Source: an uncultured Acidimicrobiales bacterium (GTDB lineage Bacteria > Actinomycetota > Acidimicrobiia > Acidimicrobiales > SHLQ01). From it: a DNA stretch of 64,000 nt. Shown here piece by piece: positions 36,104 through 43,947 of this stretch. The position numbers and the translations under genes are program-made. Numbering within the stretch: position 1 is the stretch's first letter; each line of letters begins with the position of its first letter. Where the stretch lies: the NCBI GenBank assembly GCA_937922235.1, contig CAKZVC010000012.1:1-64000 (forward strand), read 5' to 3'. The notes under the pieces are model-generated. The model had not been told where the DNA came from and searched no databases. It was given only the letters and a program-made list of their open reading frames with translations.

Positions 36104-37122
36104 ACGAACGCGTTCGCGGCCTCACCGATGTAGGCCACTGACACCTGATCGCCTCGGGCCCACGACGCTCGGGCTGCAGCGCGAACCTGCACCTCGGTGT
36201 CGCCATCAATCGAGACGGTGACCATCATGTCGTGACCGTAATACTCGGTCAGGGTGACGGTGTTTGGGCCGTCGCTGGAAAGCGACAAGTCTTCAGGCCG
36301 AACGAGCACGCTCACGGGCCCGTTGCTCGGCGTGGCAAGCGGAAGCTCGCCCAACACGGTGTCGGCAACGACACCTGAACCGGTGCCGTTCAATACATTG
36401 ACCTCACCAACAAACGACGCAATCCAGGGAGACGACGGCGTGCGGTAGATGTCTTGCGGAGCGCCGATCTGCTCGATGCGTCCGTCTTGCATGACAGCGA
36501 CCTGGTCGCCAAGGACGAACGCCTCTTCCTGGTCGTGCGTAACGAAGATCGACGTGATGCCAAGTTCGACGAGCAGCCGGTGCACCTCGGTGCGTACCCC
36601 GACCCGCAGCGCGCTGTCGAGATTCGAGAATGGCTCGTCGAGCAGCAATACGGTTGGGCGAGGTGCGATTGCGCGGGCTAGTGCTACACGCTGCTGTTGC
36701 CCGCCCGAGAGCGTGTCGGGCATACGGTCAGCAAGATCGGCAAGTCCGACCATGTCGAGCGCTTCGTGCACTCGCGGCCCCTTCCGTTCGGCCCGAGGCA
36801 GGCCGTAGCCCACATTGCGGCCGACCGTGAGGTGGGGGAACAGCGCCCAGTCCTGGAATACCATTCCGATGTTTCGCTTCTCGGGCGGCACCCACGAGTT
36901 GCCCTCGACCATCGTCTCGCCGCCCACACGAATGGAGCCGGTATCGGGCCGCTCAAGCCCGGCGATAAGCCGGAGAAGCGTCGTCTTGCCGCAGCCGCTC
37001 GGACCGAGCAACGCAAGGCTGGTTCCAGGCTCGACGGCCAGGTCGATTCCGCGCAGTACCGAGGTGTCGCCAAATGACTTGTCGACACCGGCGACGTCAA
37101 CGCCGCGCGCTTGTTGATCCAT
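36100..37122 (-). CDS. ABC transporter ATP-binding protein (FbpC/PotA-like, with TOBE domain)
   Basis: 340 aa from the ATG at 37122. Walker A GPSGCGKTT (~38-46), Q-loop VFQDWALFPHLTV, signature LSGGQQQRVALARA (~133-146), Walker B VLLLDEPFSNLD and the H-loop VTHDQEEAF are all intact. The C-terminal ~100 residues form a TOBE-like regulatory domain (VRPEDLSLSS). The family energises import of iron, polyamine or similar solutes. No permease or binding-protein gene is adjacent, so it is an orphan ATPase. The frame runs 252 nt further upstream, but that extension is not conserved-looking and overlaps the neighbouring gene. Confidence 0.88.
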   Translation of the reverse strand: MDQQARGVDVAGVDKSFGDTSVLRGIDLAVEPGTSLALLGPSGCGKTTLLRLIAGLERPDTGSIRVGGETMVEGNSWVPPEKRNIGMVFQDWALFPHLTVGRNVGYGLPRAERKGPRVHEALDMVGLADLADRMPDTLSGGQQQRVALARAIAPRPTVLLLDEPFSNLDSALRVGVRTEVHRLLVELGITSIFVTHDQEEAFVLGDQVAVMQDGRIEQIGAPQDIYRTPSSPWIASFVGEVNVLNGTGSGVVADTVLGELPLATPSNGPVSVLVRPEDLSLSSDGPNTVTLTEYYGHDMMVTVSIDGDTEVQVRAAARASWARGDQVSVAYIGEAANAFV

Positions 37123-37144
37123 GTGGGAAGTGTACGGGTCGGTG

Positions 37145-38176
37145 CTAGCCGATAGCGCCGTCGAAGGTGTCGCAGGACTCCGTGCCTTGCTGGAACCCAC
37201 GGCTGAACCATTCGATACGTTGCGCAGACGAACCGTGCGTGAAGTTCTCCTGATTGCTGCTGCCGGTGATGGCATCGTCGCCAACGGCTCCCGCAGCACG
37301 AACGCCCTCTTCGAGGTCACCGGCTTCGAGGATGCCACCGCGCCGGTCGGCATCAGCTGCCCACGCTCCGGCAAAGCAGTCGGCCTGAAGTTCCATCATC
37401 ACCTGGAGTCGGTTTGACTGGGCTTGCCCAGCACCACTCTGTGCACGCCGAACTGCGTTGTTGATGCCGGCGAGGTTCTGAACGTGGTGGCCAATCTCGT
37501 GAGCGAGGATGTAGGCCTGGCTGAAGTCGCCGCCAGCGCCGAGTTGACGCTGCAGACGGATCATGAACACCACGTCGATGTACGTCTTACCGTCGGCTGG
37601 GCAATAGAACGGTCCAACATTGCTACTTGCTCGACCGCAGCCACCAGTTCCGGTCGCCGAGGTGAAGAGGTCAAGCTGCGCGTTCTGGTACGGCTGACCA
37701 AAGACCCGCGGATACTCGTCAACCCAGAAGTTGTCTTGGACGTCGTCGAGAACGAAGTTCACAAGGTCGACCGCTTGGCCTTCCTCATCGTCGGTGGGCG
37801 GCGCCGTGTTCGCCGGTGCTGCGTTGCCGGAAGATCCGGTCGAGCCGCCGGTCGACGTGCCGCCTCCGTCGCTGCCCCCAAAGGCACCGGTGCACGCAAA
37901 GAAAAGGAGCGCCAGAAGCACGAGCATGATGATCAGCCCCATGCCACCGCAACCTCCACGCCGAGCGCCTGCTGGAGCGGCCATACCGCCGCCTCCAAGA
38001 CCGCCTCCGAGGCCGCCGCCACCGCCGCCCATGTTCCCACCGAGACTTCCGCCTCCGAGGCCGCCGCCACTCGAACCACGTCGGCTGGGGAAGCCAAAGC
38101 CGCCACGACCTCCGCCGCCCGAGCTGCGTCGATCGTTTACGTTTCGGCTGCGATATCCCTTAGGAACCTTGACCAT
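37145..38176 (-). CDS. Membrane-anchored neutral zinc metallopeptidase (YpfJ family)
   Basis: 343 aa. N-terminal ~75 residues very rich in Gly/Ser/Arg, then a single membrane segment (GLIIMLVLLALLFFACTG), then an extracytoplasmic YpfJ-type domain with HEIGHHVQN (~225; HExxH) and the downstream MELQADCFAGAWA that supplies the third ligand. ATG 38176 has GGGGAGAA upstream. The family is of poorly defined substrate. The Gly-rich cytoplasmic tail is unusually long and may be disordered. It is 22 nt upstream of the ABC ATPase gene on the same strand and could be co-transcribed. Confidence 0.87.
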   Translation of the reverse strand: MVKVPKGYRSRNVNDRRSSGGGGRGGFGFPSRRGSSGGGLGGGSLGGNMGGGGGGLGGGLGGGGMAAPAGARRGGCGGMGLIIMLVLLALLFFACTGAFGGSDGGGTSTGGSTGSSGNAAPANTAPPTDDEEGQAVDLVNFVLDDVQDNFWVDEYPRVFGQPYQNAQLDLFTSATGTGGCGRASSNVGPFYCPADGKTYIDVVFMIRLQRQLGAGGDFSQAYILAHEIGHHVQNLAGINNAVRRAQSGAGQAQSNRLQVMMELQADCFAGAWAADADRRGGILEAGDLEEGVRAAGAVGDDAITGSSNQENFTHGSSAQRIEWFSRGFQQGTESCDTFDGAIG

Positions 38177-38307
38177 GATGTTCTTCTCCCCTCACACACA
38201 CCGGTGCGGGTATTTCCTCAAAACCAGGACAATCCTAGTCAAGCAACTGAGAAGTCCGAGGTAGGGGTCGCCGAATTGCGAACTCGCTATGGGTCAGCCG
38301 GCCGAGC

Positions 38308-38727
38308 TTACGGGCGCTGTGCGGGCCACTTGAACTCGTTCGTCGTTGGGCGACGATCGGGGCGGCGGCCACGGGATGCGCGTGCGGTTGGTACCTCGGG
38401 AATGTGCACTCCTGAGCCAGGTTCGGAGCCGGCGGGCCGGTTTGCAATGACAGCAACAGGGCGGAGATCGAATTCAGGCCGAGGCATTCCAGCAATTTCG
38501 GTACGTGGGGACCGAGGCGGCCGTTTTGACGGGTGAGCGTTCGACTGCGGAACCCTGCGAGGCCACACCAAGAAGGTCAGCAGATACGAGATGCCCGCAA
38601 TGAAAACCAGTTGACCGGCGAGAAGACCGACCGTTGTTGGTTCATTTCGAGTTGCTACAAATACCACGGCTATAAGGGCTACTACCGTTACGAAGTAGAG
38701 CCCGAGTCGCTTCCAACCACCACGCAT
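38308..38727 (-). CDS. Small membrane protein, unknown family
   Basis: 139 aa. Two membrane segments (~9-26 and ~33-54: LYFVTVVALIAVVFVA and GLLAGQLVFIAGISYLLTFLVW) followed by a basic, Pro/Arg-rich cytoplasmic tail of ~80 residues. No family recognised. The topology and a plausible ATG support a real gene. It is divergent from the next gene and upstream of the YpfJ-type gene on the same strand. Confidence 0.5.
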   Translation of the reverse strand: MRGGWKRLGLYFVTVVALIAVVFVATRNEPTTVGLLAGQLVFIAGISYLLTFLVWPRRVPQSNAHPSKRPPRSPRTEIAGMPRPEFDLRPVAVIANRPAGSEPGSGVHIPEVPTARASRGRRPDRRPTTNEFKWPAQRP

Positions 38728-38810
38728 GCCCGCGAACGTAGGCGCGATCAGAAAAACACTCCAACTCGGTGACTATTCTCTTTGCGCTGGACCCCGTAGG
38801 CTGTCGTCCG

Positions 38811-39695
38811 ATGAAGCGCTCGCACATCCTCGCACGTGAACTTCGTGGCACTCTTCTCGTGCTGCTAGTTGCCGCAATGATCGTGTGGCTTTTTGCGCGT
38901 TTGAACGATGATCGTGCTGCAGCACAGGTCGAGTTGGCAGCTCGGCAGACCACCACATCGGTTGTCGAAACCACCACCACCTCGACCACGATCGTGATCG
39001 ACGACAACGAACGTCTGTGCTCGCTGGCAGTGAAGTTCCGCAACGATCTTCGCAACGTCAAGGTCGAGCTCGTCAACCTTGCTGGCGACCCCATCTCCAC
39101 CCGCGACGATCTGCCGATCGATGTTGGCTTGCATCCCGATGGCGACATTCCTGAAGAGGTCCGCGAAGAGCGCACCGTGGCAGGCGAAGAAGCCTTTGCA
39201 AATGGTGCTGCATTCACGACGACTACCGAGGCCACCGAAGAGGCCGAGACCACCACCACAACTCTCCCTCCGCCGGTTGCCACCACGCCGCCGCAGATCA
39301 TCAACACTCGTCGAATCGATCCGCTCGAGTCGGGTCTCCTCGGCGAACCGCAGCAGGTCGCGCTGAACTTCTACACGACGGCGTCAGCCCTGCGTCTCGG
39401 CACAATCACCGCCGACTTCGCATCGAGCGCTGACTACTTTGCCGACTTCGTCGAGATCGGCGGATCGAAGCGGTTCGATCTTGAAGAGCTCGCCGAGTCC
39501 GACTTCAGCGATCAGTGGACTGCCCTCTCAACCCGCCCAGTATTCGGCATCGACGCCACGCTCGAATACATCGAAGAAGAGTGCAGCGTCCGCATCGGTA
39601 GCGGATTCGTCTACCGAGAAGAGCCGAAGGAATTGGAAACCTTCACGCCGACGGAAGTCACGGGCGCAATCGATCCCGGCGCAACTGGCAACTAG
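38811..39695 (+). CDS. Membrane-anchored extracytoplasmic protein, unknown family
   Basis: 294 aa from the ATG at 38811 (MKRSHILARELRG). One N-terminal membrane segment (~14-31), a Thr-rich stretch (~45-58), then an extracytoplasmic part with a second Thr/Pro-rich linker (~140-165) and a C-terminal alpha/beta region containing one conserved-looking Cys pair across the two halves (LCSLA and EECSV). Function unknown. Its stop is followed directly by the ATG of the glutamine cyclotransferase gene, so the two are almost certainly co-translated. Confidence 0.62.
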   Translation: MKRSHILARELRGTLLVLLVAAMIVWLFARLNDDRAAAQVELAARQTTTSVVETTTTSTTIVIDDNERLCSLAVKFRNDLRNVKVELVNLAGDPISTRDDLPIDVGLHPDGDIPEEVREERTVAGEEAFANGAAFTTTTEATEEAETTTTTLPPPVATTPPQIINTRRIDPLESGLLGEPQQVALNFYTTASALRLGTITADFASSADYFADFVEIGGSKRFDLEELAESDFSDQWTALSTRPVFGIDATLEYIEEECSVRIGSGFVYREEPKELETFTPTEVTGAIDPGATGN

Positions 39696-40646
39696 ATGAA
39701 CCCGCAGGCCCTCCGGGCTGCAGCGATCGCCATCGTGATCGCCATCGTGGCGCTTGGGGGCTACTCGATCCTGCAGGGGCGCGGCGGGGGTGACCAGGGG
39801 ACCGTTCTCACCGAGTTAGAAGAACTCGCGCCTGCGTCCGTACCGTCAACCGATGTGCCATCTCCCGACGCCGAGGACGACTTTCCCGCCGTCACAACCG
39901 CAGCCGTGCGCGATGCCGCCGATCGCAACAGCCCCGTCGAGCTTCGTTTCTCCATCGTCGACACCCTCCCCCACGACACCGGAGCGTTCACCCAAGGCCT
40001 CGAGATCGCCGACGGGCGCCTGTTCGAAAGCACCGGCTTGGTCGGGCGGTCGTCGATCCGCGAACTCGATCTGGCCACCGGCGACATCGTCCGCAACGCG
40101 GCGGTCGACGAGGTCTTTGCCGAGGGGCTGACAGTCATCAGCGACGGTGGTAACGAACGATCTGCGATTCAACTCACATGGCAAGACGGCATCGCGTATC
40201 GCTACGACGCCGACACGTTCGACATCGTCGACACCTACACCTACGAGGGCGAAGGCTGGGGGTTGTGCCACGACGGAACCCAACTCGTCATGAGCGACGG
40301 CACCCCAACACTCGACTTCCGAGACGCCTCGACGTTCGAGCTGATCTCTTCAGTTGAGGTCACGTTGTCGGGGTCGCCTATCTCGATGCTCAACGAGCTC
40401 GAGTGCGTGAACGGTTCGGTGTGGGCGAACATCTGGCAGTCGTCGTTGATCATCGAGATCGACCCGACCAGCGGCAATGTCATCGGCGTGCTCAATGCGG
40501 CGACCTTGACCCCGCCGAGTGTCGCCGAGGACGCCAGTGCCGTTCTCAATGGCATTGCCTATGACCCCAGCGATGGCACGTTCCTTCTGACCGGCAAGTT
40601 GTGGCCAACGATCTTCCGGGTGCAGATCGAGCCTGCACCCCAATAG
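39696..40646 (+). CDS. Glutaminyl-peptide cyclotransferase (plant/bacterial beta-propeller type)
   Basis: 316 aa. It converts N-terminal Gln to pyroglutamate. N-terminal membrane/signal segment (~6-25), a linker, then a five-bladed propeller domain marked by PHDTGAFTQGLEIADGRLFESTGLVGRS, EGWGLCHDGTQLVMSDGT, LNELECVNGSVWANIW and LNGIAYDPSDGTFLLTGKLWP, all conserved in PF05096. It acts outside the membrane, probably as an anchored protein. It starts on the base after the upstream stop. Confidence 0.9.
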   Translation: MNPQALRAAAIAIVIAIVALGGYSILQGRGGGDQGTVLTELEELAPASVPSTDVPSPDAEDDFPAVTTAAVRDAADRNSPVELRFSIVDTLPHDTGAFTQGLEIADGRLFESTGLVGRSSIRELDLATGDIVRNAAVDEVFAEGLTVISDGGNERSAIQLTWQDGIAYRYDADTFDIVDTYTYEGEGWGLCHDGTQLVMSDGTPTLDFRDASTFELISSVEVTLSGSPISMLNELECVNGSVWANIWQSSLIIEIDPTSGNVIGVLNAATLTPPSVAEDASAVLNGIAYDPSDGTFLLTGKLWPTIFRVQIEPAPQ

Positions 40647-40656
40647 CGTCTGACCT

Positions 40657-40863
40657 ATGGCCGACGATCAATCCACTCCCCGGCGACCTCCAAAGCAACC
40701 GCCAGAGCGCGGCGTTGCCCCTGGCCCGCTTCTTGCTGCCATGGTCACGCTCATCGCGTGCCTGTTGGTGGCGGCGTGGCTTACCGGTCAGTGGCAGTTC
40801 GTATTTCTCGGACTCTTCGGCGTTGCTGCGGGCACGCTCCCGTTCCTGAACCGCCGGAAGTAG
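40657..40863 (+). CDS. Small two-TM membrane protein
   Basis: 68 aa. A Pro-rich N-terminal 20 residues, then two hydrophobic segments (PLLAAMVTLIACLLVAAWL and FVFLGLFGVAAGTLPFL) and a basic end NRRK. Between the cyclotransferase and DUF429 genes with 10-nt and 1-nt gaps, so part of the same operon. No family recognised. Confidence 0.6.
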   Translation: MADDQSTPRRPPKQPPERGVAPGPLLAAMVTLIACLLVAAWLTGQWQFVFLGLFGVAAGTLPFLNRRK

Positions 40864-40864
40864 C

Positions 40865-41563
40865 GTGGCAGAACTCGTTCTCGGGGCCGACGGGGCGCCG
40901 GGTGGTTGGCTCCTTGCCGAGGCGTCGCCCCGCTATCACGAGGGGCCTTCGTCGGTCACGTTCTCCTTCGCCGAGTCGCTCGGGCCCTCCGTACAGCGCC
41001 TTTGGGGCGACGTTGCGGTGCTCGCCGTCGACATACCGATTGGCCTATCGGCAGATGGCCATCGCCCCGCTGACACGCTCGCCCGAGAACGTCTCGGGCC
41101 CCGACGCTCGACATTCTTCCCTACCCCAATTCGTTCAGTGCTCGACTTCGATGAGTACACCGACGCGAACGCGCACAGCAAGACCACGACCGGCGCGGGA
41201 CTGTCGAAGCAGGCCTGGAACCTGATTCCGAAGATCCGACATGTCGACAGCCTGTGGAGCCAGGACCTTTCGACGCAGTTGCTCGAGGCACACCCCGAAA
41301 CGTCGTTCGCGGAGCTCAACGAAGCTCCGGTGATGGCGAAGAAGGCCAGCGCCGAAGGTCGCGGCGAACGAATCGCACTGCTGAAGACGGTGTATGGCGA
41401 CGAGCTCGAGCGCGCCCTCGACGATCTGCCCCGCAGGTTGTGGGTCGATGCGATCGATGCCGCCGCCATCGCGTGGACGGCCCGAAGAGTTGTCGACGGA
41501 CGAGCCATCATTCTCGGAGGCGAACTCGACGCGGCCGGGCGCCCGATGCAGCTCGCAATCTGA
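40865..41563 (+). CDS. DUF429-domain protein (predicted RNase H-like fold)
   Basis: 232 aa. The GTG start is 1 nt after the previous stop. It opens with a strand ending GADGAPGGWLLAE and contains VAVLAVDIPIGLSADG, RRSTFFPTPIR and EAHPETSFAELN, which are recurring DUF429 patterns; the Asp residues in the first strands and the C-terminal VDAIDAAAIAWTA fit a nuclease-like metal site. Activity is not established for the family. Confidence 0.8.
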   Translation: MAELVLGADGAPGGWLLAEASPRYHEGPSSVTFSFAESLGPSVQRLWGDVAVLAVDIPIGLSADGHRPADTLARERLGPRRSTFFPTPIRSVLDFDEYTDANAHSKTTTGAGLSKQAWNLIPKIRHVDSLWSQDLSTQLLEAHPETSFAELNEAPVMAKKASAEGRGERIALLKTVYGDELERALDDLPRRLWVDAIDAAAIAWTARRVVDGRAIILGGELDAAGRPMQLAI

Positions 41564-41575
41564 CAGGCTGAAGCG

Positions 41576-42505
41576 ATGTTTGGAAACACCGGCTTCGGCG
41601 ATGGCGAAGCTATTGGCCGCTATGCGCCATCTCCGTCCGGAGATCTGCACGTCGGAAACCTTCGAACCGCAATGCTGGCGTGGCTATCGGCCCATGATGT
41701 CGATGGTGAACTTCGACTTCGCATCGACGACCTCGACCCGAGGGTTTCGTCAGCTGAGCATGAGGCGAGCCAACGTACCGACCTTGCCGCACTGGGCATC
41801 GACTTTTCTGGCCCGGAGCTCCGCCAGTCCGAGCGCACCGAGGTCTATCTCACCGCCATTCAACAGCTCGACGACGCCGAGCTGTTGTATCCCTGCTTCT
41901 GTTCTCGCCGTGAGGTTCGTGAGGCCGCGGCAGCTCCGCATGTCCACCTGCCCGACGGCGCCTACCCGGGCACCTGCCGCGACCTTTCGAGTGCTGACCA
42001 AGCCCGTCGTGCTGAAGACCGCCCTGCGGCGATGCGAGTTCGGGCCAACAACCTCACGGTCGACTACGTCGATAGAAATTTTGGCAAGCAGAGTGAGTTG
42101 GTCGACGACTTCGTTATCCAGCGCAACGATGGCGTGCCGTCCTACAACCTGGCCACCGTGCTCGACGACGACGAGCAGCGCATCACCGAAGTCGTCCGTG
42201 GTGCTGATCTTCTCGCGGGAACGGCACGTCATGTGTGGCTGCGACGCATGCTCGACCTGCGTCCGGTCGAACACGCGCACGTTCCACTCGTCATGAACAC
42301 CGAAGGCGAACGACTAGCCAAGCGAGACGGCGCAGTGACCTTGTCCGACCTGGCCGAGCTCGGCATGGATGCAAGTGCTGTGCGGTCGAAGCTTGCCGTG
42401 ACGCTCAACCTCGCCGAACCCGGCGAGCGAGTCACAATGGACGACCTACTCAACCGCTACGACCCAACCACGCTCCCCCTAACCCCCGCCACCTGGTCCC
42501 AATAG
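41576..42505 (+). CDS. gluQ: Glutamyl-Q tRNA(Asp) synthetase (GluQRS)
   Basis: 309 aa, a truncated GluRS-like class I synthetase without the anticodon-binding domain. It attaches glutamate to queuosine at position 34 of tRNA(Asp). Seen: RYAPSPSGDLHVGNLRTA (HIGH equivalent), RIDDLDPRV, the zinc-site region YPCFCSRREVREAAAAPH...YPGTCR typical of GluQRS, and RLAKRDGAVT (KMSKS equivalent). It implies that the host makes or salvages queuosine. Followed by the tandem hairpin repeat. Confidence 0.92.
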   Translation: MFGNTGFGDGEAIGRYAPSPSGDLHVGNLRTAMLAWLSAHDVDGELRLRIDDLDPRVSSAEHEASQRTDLAALGIDFSGPELRQSERTEVYLTAIQQLDDAELLYPCFCSRREVREAAAAPHVHLPDGAYPGTCRDLSSADQARRAEDRPAAMRVRANNLTVDYVDRNFGKQSELVDDFVIQRNDGVPSYNLATVLDDDEQRITEVVRGADLLAGTARHVWLRRMLDLRPVEHAHVPLVMNTEGERLAKRDGAVTLSDLAELGMDASAVRSKLAVTLNLAEPGERVTMDDLLNRYDPTTLPLTPATWSQ

Positions 42506-42616
42506 AGATTTGTGGAGGATTTGGACCCCCACAGGTACCTTTTCCTCCACAAAAACCTTCCTCGAAGATTTGTGAAGGATTTGGACCCTATGGGGTACCT
42601 TTTCCTTCACAAAAAC
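42506..42616. repeat. Two tandem 60-bp hairpin repeats between convergent genes
   Basis: Copies begin at 42506 and 42566. Each folds into outer arms of 11 bp (TTTGTGGAGGA / TCCTCCACAAA in copy 1; TTTGTGAAGGA / TCCTTCACAAA in copy 2), an internal loop of T residues on both sides, and an inner GGACC/GGTACC stem with a bulged A. The single G-to-A change in one arm is matched by a C-to-T change in the other. They lie between the convergent stops of gluQ and the DUF445 gene and probably act as a two-way terminator. Confidence 0.88.
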
Positions 42617-42626
42617 AGGGTGATCG

Positions 42627-43913
42627 TTAGAAGATGAAGTGGCTCGCGGTGTGGATGAGGAAGCCCGCCAAGCCGCCGACGAGGGTGCCGTTGATGCGGA
42701 TGAACTGGAGGTCTCGCCCGACTTGGAGTTCGATGCGATCGGCGGTGTCTTGCGGATCCCAGCCTTCGACGGTGTTAGCGATCAGGCCACCGATCTCGTT
42801 GCCGCCGGCTTCGGCCAGGTAGACGATGATCGATTGGATCCATGCGTCAACCTTGCCTTGAAGGTCTTCGTCGTCCACGAGACGATGCGCAAGCGCCACG
42901 ATGGCTTCTTCAATGCGTCGCCGAACGTCAGAGTCAGCCTCTCGGGTGGCGTCGCCAAACCCGCGCTGCAGCGACGACCAGAGATCCTTCGTCCACGCTT
43001 GAAACTCGGGGTGGTCAAGGAGCTCCTGCTTGAGTTTCTCGCCTTGCTCGATCATCCGCTCGTCGGTGCGGAGGCGATCAGCGAGCTCGCGTGATCGCTC
43101 GTCGATATCGCGCTTCACGTGATGTTCGGGGTTCGAGTCAACCTCGCGCAGGAACGTCATCACTGCGCCGTAGATCTTCTCAAACACGCGATCGTCGACT
43201 GGCTCAGGGACCCACCATGGCGATTCGTTCACCAGGCGACGGCGGAACGTCTCACGGTTCTCGTCCAGGAAGTTCGCTGCTCCGCTGAGAACCGCGTTGT
43301 ACATCTCATGGTGGTGATCGCCGTCCATGCCTGCATCGATGACGCGGCCAACGATCGGCGCGACTGGAATCTTGGAGAGCCGGTCTCGGACGAGCGAGTC
43401 GACCATCAGCCGCACATCTTCGTCGTCGCTGAGGACTTCGGACACGGCCGAGACGACAACGGCGACTTCACCCACCATCGAGCGGGCGTTCTCTGGTTCG
43501 CGGAGCCACTTGCCAACACCTCGCGAAAGCTCGACGTCTTCGAGCTTCTCGGCAACGACCTCGGCGGTAAGGAAATTCGATTGCACGAACTCGCCCAGGC
43601 CTTCGCCGATTTCGTTCTTGCGCTTCGGAACGATTGCCGTGTGCGGGATCGGCAGGCCAAGCGGGTGTTTGAAGAGCGCGGTCACGGCAAACCAGTCAGC
43701 GAGGGCACCCACCATGGCGGCCTCGGCGGTGGCACGGACGAATCCGATCCATGTTGCGCCGTCTTCTTCGAATCCGCGGGCGATCAGGAAGATGATCGCG
43801 GCGATGATGAGCATCGCTGTTGCAACGGTCTTCATCTGGCTCAGCTGCTTGCGCTGGGCCAGTTCGGAGTCCGATGGAGCTACGTCGGTAGAGAGGTGTG
43901 CCGGAGATACCAC
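42627..43913 (-). CDS. DUF445-family membrane protein
   Basis: 428 aa. N-terminal membrane segment (~30-46), then ATAEAAMVGALADWFAVTALFKHPLGLPIPHTAIVP, the diagnostic DUF445 signature, a long helical middle region rich in charged residues (~100-395), and a C-terminal membrane segment (LVGGLAGFLIHTASHFIF). Function unknown; probably a membrane-bound helical bundle. The GTG start at 43913 lies 35 nt from the divergent ABC-F start, so the two genes share a compact promoter region. Confidence 0.85.
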   Translation of the reverse strand: MVSPAHLSTDVAPSDSELAQRKQLSQMKTVATAMLIIAAIIFLIARGFEEDGATWIGFVRATAEAAMVGALADWFAVTALFKHPLGLPIPHTAIVPKRKNEIGEGLGEFVQSNFLTAEVVAEKLEDVELSRGVGKWLREPENARSMVGEVAVVVSAVSEVLSDDEDVRLMVDSLVRDRLSKIPVAPIVGRVIDAGMDGDHHHEMYNAVLSGAANFLDENRETFRRRLVNESPWWVPEPVDDRVFEKIYGAVMTFLREVDSNPEHHVKRDIDERSRELADRLRTDERMIEQGEKLKQELLDHPEFQAWTKDLWSSLQRGFGDATREADSDVRRRIEEAIVALAHRLVDDEDLQGKVDAWIQSIIVYLAEAGGNEIGGLIANTVEGWDPQDTADRIELQVGRDLQFIRINGTLVGGLAGFLIHTASHFIF

Positions 43914-43947
43914 GCTTGTGATCGTAGAGGCCGCCTATCCTTACCGG

